Assembly (NCBI GenBank): GCA_963812945.1
Contig: CAWEXD010000010.1
Location: forward strand, 248,001-312,000
Direction: 5' to 3'
From: DASRDR01 sp963812945 [NCBI: uncultured Candidatus Rokubacteria bacterium]
GTDB taxonomy: Bacteria > Methylomirabilota > Methylomirabilia > Rokubacteriales
Length of the DNA: 64,000 nt
Shown here: piece by piece, positions 33,148 to 41,187 of the stretch
How the letters are laid out: the number at the start of each line of letters is the position of its first letter
Numbering within the stretch: the first letter of the stretch is position 1
Notes under the pieces: model-generated
Databases searched by the model: none
What the model was told of the DNA's origin: nothing
The model's input: only the letters and a program-made list of their open reading frames with translations
Translations under genes and position numbers: made by a program

Positions 33148-34260
33148 TCACCCTCCGGCGGGGCGCCGGTAGGTCAAGCCGTACGCGAGATTGTCCTGGC
33201 GAAGCCGCTTGTCCGTGCCGAAGAGAATGTGCTTGGACATGTCGGGCGAGTAGCGGCTCGCCGGCGGGCGGCGCCCCAGTCCCTCCGCGAGCCCCCGCAC
33301 GTGATGCGGCCCGGCGCCGCAGCAGACGCCGAGGTAGCGGACCCCGAGGTCGTAGGCGTCCTTGCCGAACTCGGCGATCTCGTAGCGATTGCAGGTGAAG
33401 GGATCGAGCGCCGCCGGGAAGGGCCGGCCCTCCGGAAGCACCTTGCACTGGGGGTCGCTCAGCGCCTGGAAGGTCGGCTCCGCCGGCGTGGTCCGATACG
33501 GCACCGGCAGCGCGCCGACGTGGCAGCGGACGGCGGCGCGGATCTCACGGAGCAGCGGCATCATGGTCGCCGGCCCGCGGGAGCAGTTGAGGCCGACCAC
33601 GTCCGCGCCGGCCGCCTCGAGCCGCCGGGCGGCGTCGGCGACGCTCCACCCTTCCCGCATCCGCCCTTCCCGCGGGACGGCGAGCGTGATCACGGCCGGC
33701 TTGCCCGACCGCCGGATCGCGTCGAGCGCGATCAGCGCCTCGCTGCCCCAGCTGTAGGTCTCGCCGACGATGAAGTCGACCCCGGCGTCCACCGCCCAGC
33801 CGATCTGCTCGTCGAAGATCCGGCGCGCCTGCTGGTGCGACTTCTGGTCGTCCGCCGCGTAGATGGCCGTGTTGCAGATGTTCCCCGCCAGGAGGGTGCC
33901 GGTCTCCCGCGCGACCTTCTTGGCGAGCCGGAGCGCCGTGCGGTTGATCCGCTCGAGATCCCGCTCCCGGCCGACGATCTTCATCTTGGCCCGATGCGCG
34001 TAGTACGTGAACGCCTCGACGACGTCCGAGCCCGCGTGGACGAAGTCCCGGTGGAGGCCCTCCACCAGATCCGGATGCTCGAGCACGACCTCGGGCACGA
34101 AGGCGCCGGCCTGGAGGTAGCCGCGACGCTCGAACTCGAAGAGGTAGCCCTCGGCGCAGATCACGGGCCCCTTGGCGAGCCGCGCGAGCAGCCCGGGTCC
34201 CGGCTTGGAAGCTGCTTTCGTCGCCTTCTTTGCCTTCTTCGCCGCCGTCTTCGTCGCCAT
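33148..34260 (-). CDS. Homocysteine S-methyltransferase family protein with a lysine-rich tail
   Basis: 370 aa, SD GAGAGAGGAAG. TIM-barrel of the homocysteine/betaine methyltransferase family: EGYLFEFERRGYLQAG, EAFTYYAHRAKM, GETYSWGSEALIAL, then the zinc-binding GLNCSRGP and GVCCGAGPHH, giving the Cys and Cys-Cys thiolate ligands. Residues 2-21 are unusual, alternating Lys, Ala and Thr (ATKTAAKKAKKATKAASK), like a histone H1-type tail. It transfers a methyl group from a methylated donor (betaine, S-methylmethionine or another onium compound) to a thiol. Second methyltransferase of this operon. Confidence 0.9.
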   Translation of the reverse strand: MATKTAAKKAKKATKAASKPGPGLLARLAKGPVICAEGYLFEFERRGYLQAGAFVPEVVLEHPDLVEGLHRDFVHAGSDVVEAFTYYAHRAKMKIVGRERDLERINRTALRLAKKVARETGTLLAGNICNTAIYAADDQKSHQQARRIFDEQIGWAVDAGVDFIVGETYSWGSEALIALDAIRRSGKPAVITLAVPREGRMREGWSVADAARRLEAAGADVVGLNCSRGPATMMPLLREIRAAVRCHVGALPVPYRTTPAEPTFQALSDPQCKVLPEGRPFPAALDPFTCNRYEIAEFGKDAYDLGVRYLGVCCGAGPHHVRGLAEGLGRRPPASRYSPDMSKHILFGTDKRLRQDNLAYGLTYRRPAGG

Positions 34261-34293
34261 CTGGTTCTTCCTCTCTCGCCGAGCGAGTCTCAG

Positions 34294-35475
34294 CTAGTGG
34301 GGTGGATCCGACGCCGCCGCCCTGGGCAGCAAGGCCTCGTCCCGAAAGCGTGACCAGCGGAACGGCCGGAGGTCCCACCCGGGCGCCTGCCCGTCCATCA
34401 CCACCTGGGCCAGGATATCCCCGACCGCGGGCGCGTGCTTGAAGCCGTGGCCGCTCCAGCCGAAATCGACGAAGAGCCCCGGATGCTCGGGCACGGGGCC
34501 CAGCACCGGCTCGTGGTCGGGCGTGTTGTCGTAGACGCCCGAGTAGCCTCCCATCGAGAGCCCGTGCTCCATCGCCGGGAACCGCTCGGCGATCAGCTCG
34601 GCGTTCCGCAGGACCTCGGCCGGGTCGGCCCCCTCGTTGTAGTGGTCGGGGTCGACGACCTCGTCGTAGGCGACGGGCCCATGGATGGTGAGGTTGCCGG
34701 TCTCGGGACGCATGTACGTGCCGTGGGGCCGGTCGAGGATCGCGGGATGCGGACCGAAGTCCGGCGGCCGGCGGAAGAAGCACATCTGGTGGCGGGTGGG
34801 CGCCACCGGCACGTCGATGCCGAGGGGGGCGAGGAGTCGCCCGGCCCAGAGGCCGGCGCACACGACGACCGCGGGGGCGTGGATCTCGCCGGCCGCGGTG
34901 CGGACGCCGGTCACCCGCCCGCCCGCCGTCAGGATCGCCTCGACCGCCACGTACTGGACGACCGTCGCCCCCAGTTCGCGCGCCCGCGCCGCGAAGGCGT
35001 TCGTGGTCATCGCGGCGTCCGCGTAGCCCGACTCCGCCTCGTACGCGGCCAGCGCCACGTCGCCGACGGCGATCGCCGGAACGAGCGCCTGCACCTCGGC
35101 CGGCGACTGCGTCACGACGTTCGCGCCGAGCTCTCGGGCCCGGCGGACGTTCGCGCGAAGGTTCTCCGCCCGGTCGGGGCCCACGAGCCAGAGGACACCC
35201 ACCTGGCGAAACCCCGGGTCGCCGCCGCCGATCCGGTCCGACCAGTGCTGGAAGACGGTCGCGGACGTGTTCGCCGTCCGGGTGAGGAAGTCCATCGCGT
35301 AGAACCGGCGGACCAGGGCCGAGGACCGCCCGGTCGGCCCCGACGCCAGGAACTTTCGCTCGACGAGGACCACGCGGCGGGCGCCGCGGCGCGCCAGGTG
35401 ATACGCCACGCTCGCGCCGTGAACCCCGCCGCCGATGACGACGGCGTCGGCCGCGCGGGGGACCTCGGGCGTCAC
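34294..35475 (-). CDS. DAO-family FAD oxidoreductase (sarcosine/dimethylglycine oxidase-like)
   Basis: 393 aa, GTG start 7 bases after the preceding stop. Dinucleotide-binding VVIGGGVHGASVAYHLARRGA, then the family pattern SGPTGRSSALVR in which the Ser/Gly after GPTG contacts FAD, and the C-terminal GVYDNTPDHEPVLGPV...GWSGHGFKHAPAVG. This C-terminal motif is typical of sarcosine oxidase beta/SoxB and dimethylglycine-type enzymes that oxidise N-methyl groups to formaldehyde or methylene-THF. It lies between two methyltransferase genes, consistent with stepwise removal of methyl groups. Confidence 0.9.
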   Translation of the reverse strand: MTPEVPRAADAVVIGGGVHGASVAYHLARRGARRVVLVERKFLASGPTGRSSALVRRFYAMDFLTRTANTSATVFQHWSDRIGGGDPGFRQVGVLWLVGPDRAENLRANVRRARELGANVVTQSPAEVQALVPAIAVGDVALAAYEAESGYADAAMTTNAFAARARELGATVVQYVAVEAILTAGGRVTGVRTAAGEIHAPAVVVCAGLWAGRLLAPLGIDVPVAPTRHQMCFFRRPPDFGPHPAILDRPHGTYMRPETGNLTIHGPVAYDEVVDPDHYNEGADPAEVLRNAELIAERFPAMEHGLSMGGYSGVYDNTPDHEPVLGPVPEHPGLFVDFGWSGHGFKHAPAVGDILAQVVMDGQAPGWDLRPFRWSRFRDEALLPRAAASDPPH

Positions 35476-35482
35476 GGGCTCG

Positions 35483-36520
35483 TTACCAGTTGCGGTCGCC
35501 GGTCGCGAAGCGGGGGGCGTCCGCCGACTTGGGCTTCACGCCCGCCATCTCTTCGAGCGTCCGGCTCTTCTGGATGCCCGGGTGCCGGTCGAGGGCGGCG
35601 GACTTGGCGCTCGCGGGCGGGCGGCGCCCGAGGGCCTCGGCCATCGCGCGGACGTGGTGGGCGACCGAGCCGCAGCACGAGCCGATGTAGTTGACGCCGA
35701 GCGCCTGCGCGCGGGTGGCGTAGGCACCCATCTCGGCCCGGCTGAGCGTGAGGGAATCGAGGGCCAGCGGGAACTCGGGGAGCTGGGTGAAGTTCGGGAG
35801 ATCGTCCCGCGTCCGGAACCCGATCGGCTGGGCCGCCACGAAGCCGGACGTCGCCCGGCGCATCAACTCGACGATCGGGAGCATCCGCTCCGGATCGCGG
35901 CCGCAGTTCGCGCCGAGGATGTCCGCCCCCTCCCCCGCCAGGATGCGCGTGGCTTCGGCGAGCGACACCCCCTCGGCGGTCTCCGTGTCCCGCACCGTGA
36001 ACGTGATCATCGCCGGGTAGCCGGCCGCCTTGACGGCGCGGAGGCACTGGCGCGCCTCCTCGAGGAACGTGAACGTCTCGCCGATGAAGAAGTCGACGCC
36101 CTCCGCCGCCTGGACCGCGATCTGCTCGTCGAAGAGCCGGCGGACGACCGCGCTGGAGCCCGGATCCTTCGGGTCGTACATCCATGTGAGGCAGAGCGTG
36201 CCGGCCACCAGGGCCTGATCGCCGGCGACCTCGTTGGCGATGCGGACCGCCGCCCGGTTGATGGCCTCGACCTGGTCGGCGTACCCGGCGGTCCCGAGCT
36301 TCTCCTTGCTCGCGTAGAAGGTGAGCGCCTGGAGCACGTCGGCGCCGGCCCGCAGGAACTCCTGGTGGAGCTGCCGGAGCGCCTCCGGATGCTCGATCGC
36401 GACCTCGGGGGTGTACGGGCCGGCCTGGACGTAGCCGCGGCGCTCGAGCTCGAGAATGTAGCCGCCGTCGCCCAGGACCACGCCCTCCCGGAGCCGATCG
36501 AGGATCCCTGTCTTTGGCAT
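35483..36520 (-). CDS. Betaine-homocysteine methyltransferase-like protein
   Basis: 345 aa. Typical BHMT/Hcy methyltransferase: LREGVVLGDGGYILELERRGYVQAG, LQALTFYASKEKL, FFIGETFTFLEEARQCL, zinc ligands in GANCGRDPERM and GSCCGSVAHHVRAMAEALGRRPP. It is closer to BHMT than the other methyltransferase of the operon (33148). It would accept a methyl from glycine betaine or a related onium donor, giving dimethylglycine for the adjacent FAD oxidases. No corrinoid protein or MtgB-like gene is present. Confidence 0.9.
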   Translation of the reverse strand: MPKTGILDRLREGVVLGDGGYILELERRGYVQAGPYTPEVAIEHPEALRQLHQEFLRAGADVLQALTFYASKEKLGTAGYADQVEAINRAAVRIANEVAGDQALVAGTLCLTWMYDPKDPGSSAVVRRLFDEQIAVQAAEGVDFFIGETFTFLEEARQCLRAVKAAGYPAMITFTVRDTETAEGVSLAEATRILAGEGADILGANCGRDPERMLPIVELMRRATSGFVAAQPIGFRTRDDLPNFTQLPEFPLALDSLTLSRAEMGAYATRAQALGVNYIGSCCGSVAHHVRAMAEALGRRPPASAKSAALDRHPGIQKSRTLEEMAGVKPKSADAPRFATGDRNW

Positions 36521-36577
36521 CAGACGGGGGTGCCCGGACCGGGCGGGAATCGGCGGCCGACGCCGGTCACGACCGCG

Positions 36578-37906
36578 TTACACCCAGGGCGAGTGACTGC
36601 CCGAGGCCCCGAACGTCCGCCCGGCGGCGTAGCGGCCGAGCGCGAAGGGCTTGAGCTCGGGGACGTCGTCACCCATGAGGAGCCGCGCGACGAGCTTCCC
36701 CGCGCCGGTCATCTTGAAGCCGTGATTGGAGTCCGCGATCATGAAGACGTTCGACGCCACCCAGTCGAAGACCGGCACGTTGTCCGGCGTGAACGCGCCG
36801 ACGCCGCCGTTCGGCCGCTCCCGGAAGTGCGGGCGACAGCCCTTGAATCGCGACATCGTCTGGCCCATCGCCGCGCAGAAGTAGTCGGCGAACCAGGGAT
36901 CCGCCTGGTACTCGGCGTTCGCGTGGCCGTAGGGGTCGGTGACGGCGGTGGGCCCGAGCTTGACGGGCGTGGTGCCGCCCTGGAGCCCCGGCCGGTCCAT
37001 CCGCTCGTTGCCGTTCTTGAAGTAGACGTACGTGAAATCCTTGATCGGCCGGCCCGTCCCCGGGTCGACCACGGGCTCGGTCGTCTCGACGTGCAGCACG
37101 GGCGGGTTCAGGCCCGCGGCCGTCAGGTACGGCTCGTCGTGGTAGACCTCGCCCTCGAGCAGCCGCCAGTACGTCCACATGTCTTTCGTCTCGACGGTGC
37201 CGTCCGGATAGCGGCAGGTGACCGTTGCGGGCTTCCCGAGCATCCGCCAGTGGTGGGGCGTCCAGGCGCCGAGGCCCCACACGACGACGTCGCAGGCGAT
37301 CCGGCCCTGCTTCGTGACCACCGCGCGCACCCGCCCGCCCTCGACGTCGTAGCCGGTCACCTCGACGCCCGGAAGGACGCGGACCCCCTCCTGGGCGCAC
37401 TTCTGGGCGAGGCCGGCCACGGCCTGGCGCGTTCCCGCGTAGCCACTCACTCGCTCGTGGAGGGCGAGCCCGACCCGCGAGGTGTTGAAGTCCGGCCAGA
37501 GGTTCCGGACGAACCGGCGGGCGTCCTCGCCCGCGTACAGATCGGAGGGGTACCCGGCGGCGTTCTGGCTCTTCCAGACGCGCTCGTAGGCGGGCAGGTT
37601 CTGCTCCTCGTCGACGCCGACGTAGCCGACCTGCTGGAAGCCGAAGGCGACCGGGTCGTACGTCCACACGTCCACGCTGTGGCGCAGGATGGCGTGGAGC
37701 GGCTGGGTCATGTAGAGGTTCCGGACGCAGCCGCACGCGATGCCGGATGCGCCCGCCCCCACCCCGGTCTTGTCGAGCACGACGACGTCCTGGCCCGAGC
37801 CGCGCCGGCGCCGCGCGAGCTCCATGCCGAGGTGCCAGCCCGTGCTCAACCCGTGAATGCCGGCACCGACGACGACGGCGTGGACACTCTGCGGGAGCTG
37901 GCTCAT
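36578..37906 (-). CDS. DAO-family FAD oxidoreductase (first gene of the methyl-transfer operon)
   Basis: 442 aa from the ATG at 37906, SD CGGAGG; the longer frame to 38023 crosses the promoter. FAD motif AVVVGAGIHGLSTGWHLGMELARRR with an unusually long basic insertion (ARRRRGSG) between the helix and the next strand, then TGVGAGASGIACGCVRNLY. C-terminal part: GGVGAFTPDNVPVFDWV...ADSNHGFKMTGAGK, the dimethylglycine/sarcosine oxidase-like signature. Methyl or amine substrate inferred from the operon, not from sequence. Confidence 0.88.
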   Translation of the reverse strand: MSQLPQSVHAVVVGAGIHGLSTGWHLGMELARRRRGSGQDVVVLDKTGVGAGASGIACGCVRNLYMTQPLHAILRHSVDVWTYDPVAFGFQQVGYVGVDEEQNLPAYERVWKSQNAAGYPSDLYAGEDARRFVRNLWPDFNTSRVGLALHERVSGYAGTRQAVAGLAQKCAQEGVRVLPGVEVTGYDVEGGRVRAVVTKQGRIACDVVVWGLGAWTPHHWRMLGKPATVTCRYPDGTVETKDMWTYWRLLEGEVYHDEPYLTAAGLNPPVLHVETTEPVVDPGTGRPIKDFTYVYFKNGNERMDRPGLQGGTTPVKLGPTAVTDPYGHANAEYQADPWFADYFCAAMGQTMSRFKGCRPHFRERPNGGVGAFTPDNVPVFDWVASNVFMIADSNHGFKMTGAGKLVARLLMGDDVPELKPFALGRYAAGRTFGASGSHSPWV

Positions 37907-37956
37907 GCGGACCTCCGAGATCGTGGGATATCCGGACCGCCCGAGGGGACCGGATT

Positions 37957-37986
37957 TCTGTACCACCCCCCGACCGCGGGCGTCAA
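37957..37986 (-). promoter_or_regulatory. Promoter of the methyl-transfer operon
   Basis: On the minus strand TTGACG (37981-37986), 18-base spacer and TACAGA (37957-37962). Transcription would begin near 37950, with a leader of about 44 nt before the ATG at 37906. Confidence 0.5.
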
Positions 37987-38086
37987 GGGAGTCCGGCGAT
38001 CTCTGGGATCGTCGAGAGCGCACCGGCGGCGCGGGCGCGCGCGGGAGGAATGCCCGCTCGGCGTCGGTCAGACGCGGCTCGGGCCA

Positions 38087-38878
38087 TCAGGGGAGCGCGG
38101 CGAGCAGCTTCTCGGCCCGGGGGCGGTCCTTGATCGTCCAGTCGGCGAGACTCGTCGGCGCCCGCTCCTCGAGCACCGCCTCGAGCTCGCGCCGCGCCTC
38201 CACGACCCGGTCCTGCCGGATGAGGACGCGGGCGAGGCCGACCCGGATCGCGGTGAACCGGGGGTCGAGCCGGAGCCCCGTGCGGAACGCCGTCTCGGCG
38301 CGCTCGAGGCTGCCGCCGAAGAGCGCGGGCACCTCGAAATCCACATACCCAGCCAACGCATAGGCGACGGCGAGCCCGGGATCGAGCTCGAGCGATCGCT
38401 GGATCGCCGCGCGCACGTCCGGCAGCATCGTGAGTGAGCGCAGGATGCCCTTGGTCTGGCCCCACCGGGCGGTGCTCACCCCGTAGAGCACGTGCGCCAG
38501 CGCCTCGCGCGGGGCGAGCTCGGCCGCGCGGCGCGCGGCCTCCCGCCCCGCCGCGTAGGCGGCGAGCTTCTGCTCGGGGCTCGTGGCGCGGATGTCCCCC
38601 CACAGCACCTGGACGCGCGCGAGCGCCAGATAGTTCTTGGGATGCGGATCGTCACGGACGGCGCGCTCGAGCTCGGTCCGGATCGTGTCGATCCGTCCGA
38701 GGTTCTCGTGGTACCGGTTCACCAGGGTCTCGACCTCGGCCACCAGCGGCGACTGCGCCCGGCCGATCCCGGCGGTGGCCACCATCACGAGCGTGAGCCC
38801 CGCGAGCGCGACCCGGCGGCGGCGCCCGGTGCCAAGGCGCCGGCGGTCCCTCCTCGCCCAGCGGCGGACGACGGCCAT
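38087..38878 (-). CDS. Exported TPR-repeat protein
   Basis: 263 aa from the ATG at 38878; the longer frame overlaps the glycosyltransferase gene. Long basic N-terminus (RRWARRDRRRLG...RRRR) and a hydrophobic segment ending GIGRAQ, a signal peptide. The rest is helical tetratricopeptide repeats, with EAARRAAELAPREALAHVLYGV, AAIQRSLELDPGLAVAYALAGYVD and AETAFRTGLRLDPRFTAIRVGLARVL as the clearest units. The W-rich GVSTARWGQTKGILRSL segment resembles the TatT component of TRAP-type systems, but no TRAP gene is nearby. Last gene of a minus-strand series with GT39 and nitroreductase. Confidence 0.82.
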   Translation of the reverse strand: MAVVRRWARRDRRRLGTGRRRRVALAGLTLVMVATAGIGRAQSPLVAEVETLVNRYHENLGRIDTIRTELERAVRDDPHPKNYLALARVQVLWGDIRATSPEQKLAAYAAGREAARRAAELAPREALAHVLYGVSTARWGQTKGILRSLTMLPDVRAAIQRSLELDPGLAVAYALAGYVDFEVPALFGGSLERAETAFRTGLRLDPRFTAIRVGLARVLIRQDRVVEARRELEAVLEERAPTSLADWTIKDRPRAEKLLAALP

Positions 38879-38892
38879 GAGCTTCGTGCGCC

Positions 38893-40422
38893 TCACGGTG
38901 GCGGACCGAGGCGAAGCACGACGAACCGGCGCCCGTGCTGGACGGCAATATCGGTGACCGGCGCCCGCGCCAGGTCCGGCAGCACCTGACGGATACCGTC
39001 GAGGTGTTCGGGCCGCGCGATCACCCAGGCCGGCGCGGTCACCGCGTGCCACTCGCCCCGCCGCAACGCGAGGATCGACCGCTCGACATAGGCCAGCACG
39101 TTGTAGTCATCGGCCCTCGGTGGCCCAAGAAAGTAGACCGGGCCCGGGGCCCCGGCGAGCACGCGCGAGAGCTCGGCGCCGCCTCGCCGGCTCGCCGAGT
39201 AGTCCTCCGGGCGCGGAGCCCCGCCCGCAGTCAAGAGGGCCGCCTCCTTGCTGAGCGGCCGAAGGATCGAGGCGGACAGGAAGAGGTGGACCGCCCCCAG
39301 CGTCGCCAGCCCCAGCAGAACTCGGCCCGGCGTCCGCCCCCGGCGCCAGAGCTCCGCGGCAGCCAGCCCGGCGAGCACGGCGAGTGCCGGGGCCGCCGGG
39401 ATGACATAGCGCGGCCGGGCGCTGGGCCACAGCAGGACGGCCACTGCGAACCCGGCGTAGCCGAGCAAGGCGACCGCCAGCCCGCTCGATACACCCCAGC
39501 GCCGCCGGACGGCGAGGATCAGCGCGGGGACCACGCCCAGCGCCGAGGGCATCAGACCGACGACCCGGCGGGACAGCGAGCCCCTGGCCACGACGTAGTC
39601 CATCACGCCACGGGGTCGCCCATCGAGCCTCATCTGCCGGTACCAGGTGTCCGCGTCGCCCGGCTGGAACACGGCCAGGGCCCAGACGCCCAGGACGAGG
39701 GCTGGCAATCCCAGGGCCACGGCGAGGCCCGAGAGGTCGCGCCAGCGCCGATGGGCGACGGTGAAGGCCAGGACGCCAGCCGCGAAGAACCCGAGTGGGA
39801 TCGGCCCCTTCGCCAGCACCGCCACCGACAGCAGGGCACCGCAGCCGAGCCAGCTCAAGGTCGACAGCCGGTCGTGCTCGACTCGAGCCCACCACAGCAC
39901 GAAGGCGGCGAAGCACGCGGTCGTGACGGTCGCGTCCGCGACCCCTCGCGTCGACGCCGAGAAGACGTTGGGTGACAGGAAGAAGACGCCGGCCGCGAAA
40001 ATCGACCAGCCGGCGGGAAGCTGACGATGCGCCAGCCCGAAGACGAGGATCCCGCCGGCGAGGCCGGCGAGCATGGAGGGGAGGCGCACCGCCAGCTCCC
40101 CGCCGCCGCCGCCGCCGCTGAGCCACGCGGTCCCCGCGATCAGCCAGGGCATGAGCGGCGGCTTGTTCACGTAGCGCAACCCGAGAACCTGCGGCCGCAA
40201 CCAGTCGCCGTGCTCCAGGACGTCGCGCGCCAGCAGTGCCCGCCGGCCCTCCTCGTCATAGAACGATGGAAAGTCGTAGCGGGGCACGAACAGAACGACC
40301 CACACGAGGATCACCCAACCCCACGGCGGGACTCGGCCGAGTGATCCCGCCACACCAGCGAGGCCGCCGGAGCGAGGGTTCGTGCTCAGCGCCGGTCCAG
40401 CGCCGCCTGATCCTACGACCAC
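38893..40422 (-). CDS. Glycosyltransferase family 39-like membrane protein (ArnT/PMT type)
   Basis: 509 aa if started at the GTG at 40422, which has GGGGAG upstream and overlaps the nitroreductase stop; a GTG at 40353 is an alternative without SD. About eleven membrane helices. The first loop has PRYDFPSFYDEEGRRAL with an acidic pair as in the GT39 catalytic site, then YVNKPPLMPWL, a hallmark of the ArnT/PMT_2 family. These enzymes transfer a sugar from a polyprenyl phosphate donor to lipids or proteins on the outer face of the membrane. The C-terminal soluble part is variable. The acceptor is unknown. Confidence 0.87.
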   Translation of the reverse strand: MVVGSGGAGPALSTNPRSGGLAGVAGSLGRVPPWGWVILVWVVLFVPRYDFPSFYDEEGRRALLARDVLEHGDWLRPQVLGLRYVNKPPLMPWLIAGTAWLSGGGGGGELAVRLPSMLAGLAGGILVFGLAHRQLPAGWSIFAAGVFFLSPNVFSASTRGVADATVTTACFAAFVLWWARVEHDRLSTLSWLGCGALLSVAVLAKGPIPLGFFAAGVLAFTVAHRRWRDLSGLAVALGLPALVLGVWALAVFQPGDADTWYRQMRLDGRPRGVMDYVVARGSLSRRVVGLMPSALGVVPALILAVRRRWGVSSGLAVALLGYAGFAVAVLLWPSARPRYVIPAAPALAVLAGLAAAELWRRGRTPGRVLLGLATLGAVHLFLSASILRPLSKEAALLTAGGAPRPEDYSASRRGGAELSRVLAGAPGPVYFLGPPRADDYNVLAYVERSILALRRGEWHAVTAPAWVIARPEHLDGIRQVLPDLARAPVTDIAVQHGRRFVVLRLGPPP

Positions 40423-41045
40423 GGCACCGGCGCTCCCCAGTGATCGAGATAGGTCGTCTCCCGCGTCGGCAGGCGGCGGCTCCCGCCGAAGCGGGCGCCC
40501 TCGACGGGGTAGCCGAGCGGGATGCAGAAGTGGAACGCGAGCTCCGACGGCACGCCGAAGAGCGCGCAGACGCGCGTCATGACCGACGGGTGCAGCGTCG
40601 TCGGGATCGAGCCGATCCCGAGCGCGCGGGCCGCCAGCATCAGGTTCTGACAGGCGGGGAGGATGGAGTTGGCCCAGCCCGGGGGCTCGGCGAACGCGAG
40701 CACGACGCAGGGCACGTCCCGCATGTGATCCGCGAGCCCGGCGGCCGCCCGGTAGTTCGTCGCGTCGGGCGGAATGTCCTGGGGCCCGGTCCATCCGTGC
40801 TCGTCCCGGCGCTTCGCCCACCAGGCCTCGTGATAGAGCGCCCCGAATTGCGCGATCCGCGCCCGATCGGTCACGACCAGGAACCGGCCGATCTGGCGGT
40901 TGCCGCCGTTCGGCGCCCGCACCGCAGCCTCGAACAGGAGCTCGAGGTCCCTGACCGGGATCGGATCCGGCCGGAACCGCCGGATCGACCGCTGGGTGAA
41001 CATCGCCTCGCCGACCGACATGCCGAGCCGTCCGTGGTCCGTCAC
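40413..41045 (-). CDS. Nitroreductase family FMN oxidoreductase
   Basis: 210 aa from the GTG at 41045, which is preceded by the strong SD GAGGAGGATCC; longer in-frame extension to 41339 overlaps the PrpD gene. TQRSIRRFRPDPIP is the N-terminal FMN-binding Arg motif, RAPNGGNRQIGRFLVV the second FMN segment, and GIGSIPTTLHPSV the C-terminal FMN phosphate site. Such enzymes reduce nitro groups, quinones, enones or act as iodotyrosine-type deiodinases. The middle insertion (AWWAKRRDEHGWTGPQDI) is unlike the classical NfsB type. Probably co-transcribed with the glycosyltransferase, by overlap. Confidence 0.9.
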   Translation of the reverse strand: MTDHGRLGMSVGEAMFTQRSIRRFRPDPIPVRDLELLFEAAVRAPNGGNRQIGRFLVVTDRARIAQFGALYHEAWWAKRRDEHGWTGPQDIPPDATNYRAAAGLADHMRDVPCVVLAFAEPPGWANSILPACQNLMLAARALGIGSIPTTLHPSVMTRVCALFGVPSELAFHFCIPLGYPVEGARFGGSRRLPTRETTYLDHWGAPVPWS

Positions 41046-41187
41046 CGCTGGATCCTCCTCGTATGGGTGCGCCGCCGCGCCGGGACCGGGGACCGCCCCG
41101 CGCGATCGGGGCGTGCCGTCCTTGACGGCCCCGCGCGGGCCATGATACGGGCTTGTACGCATCGCGCGCGACGACCCCCCACAGCCC

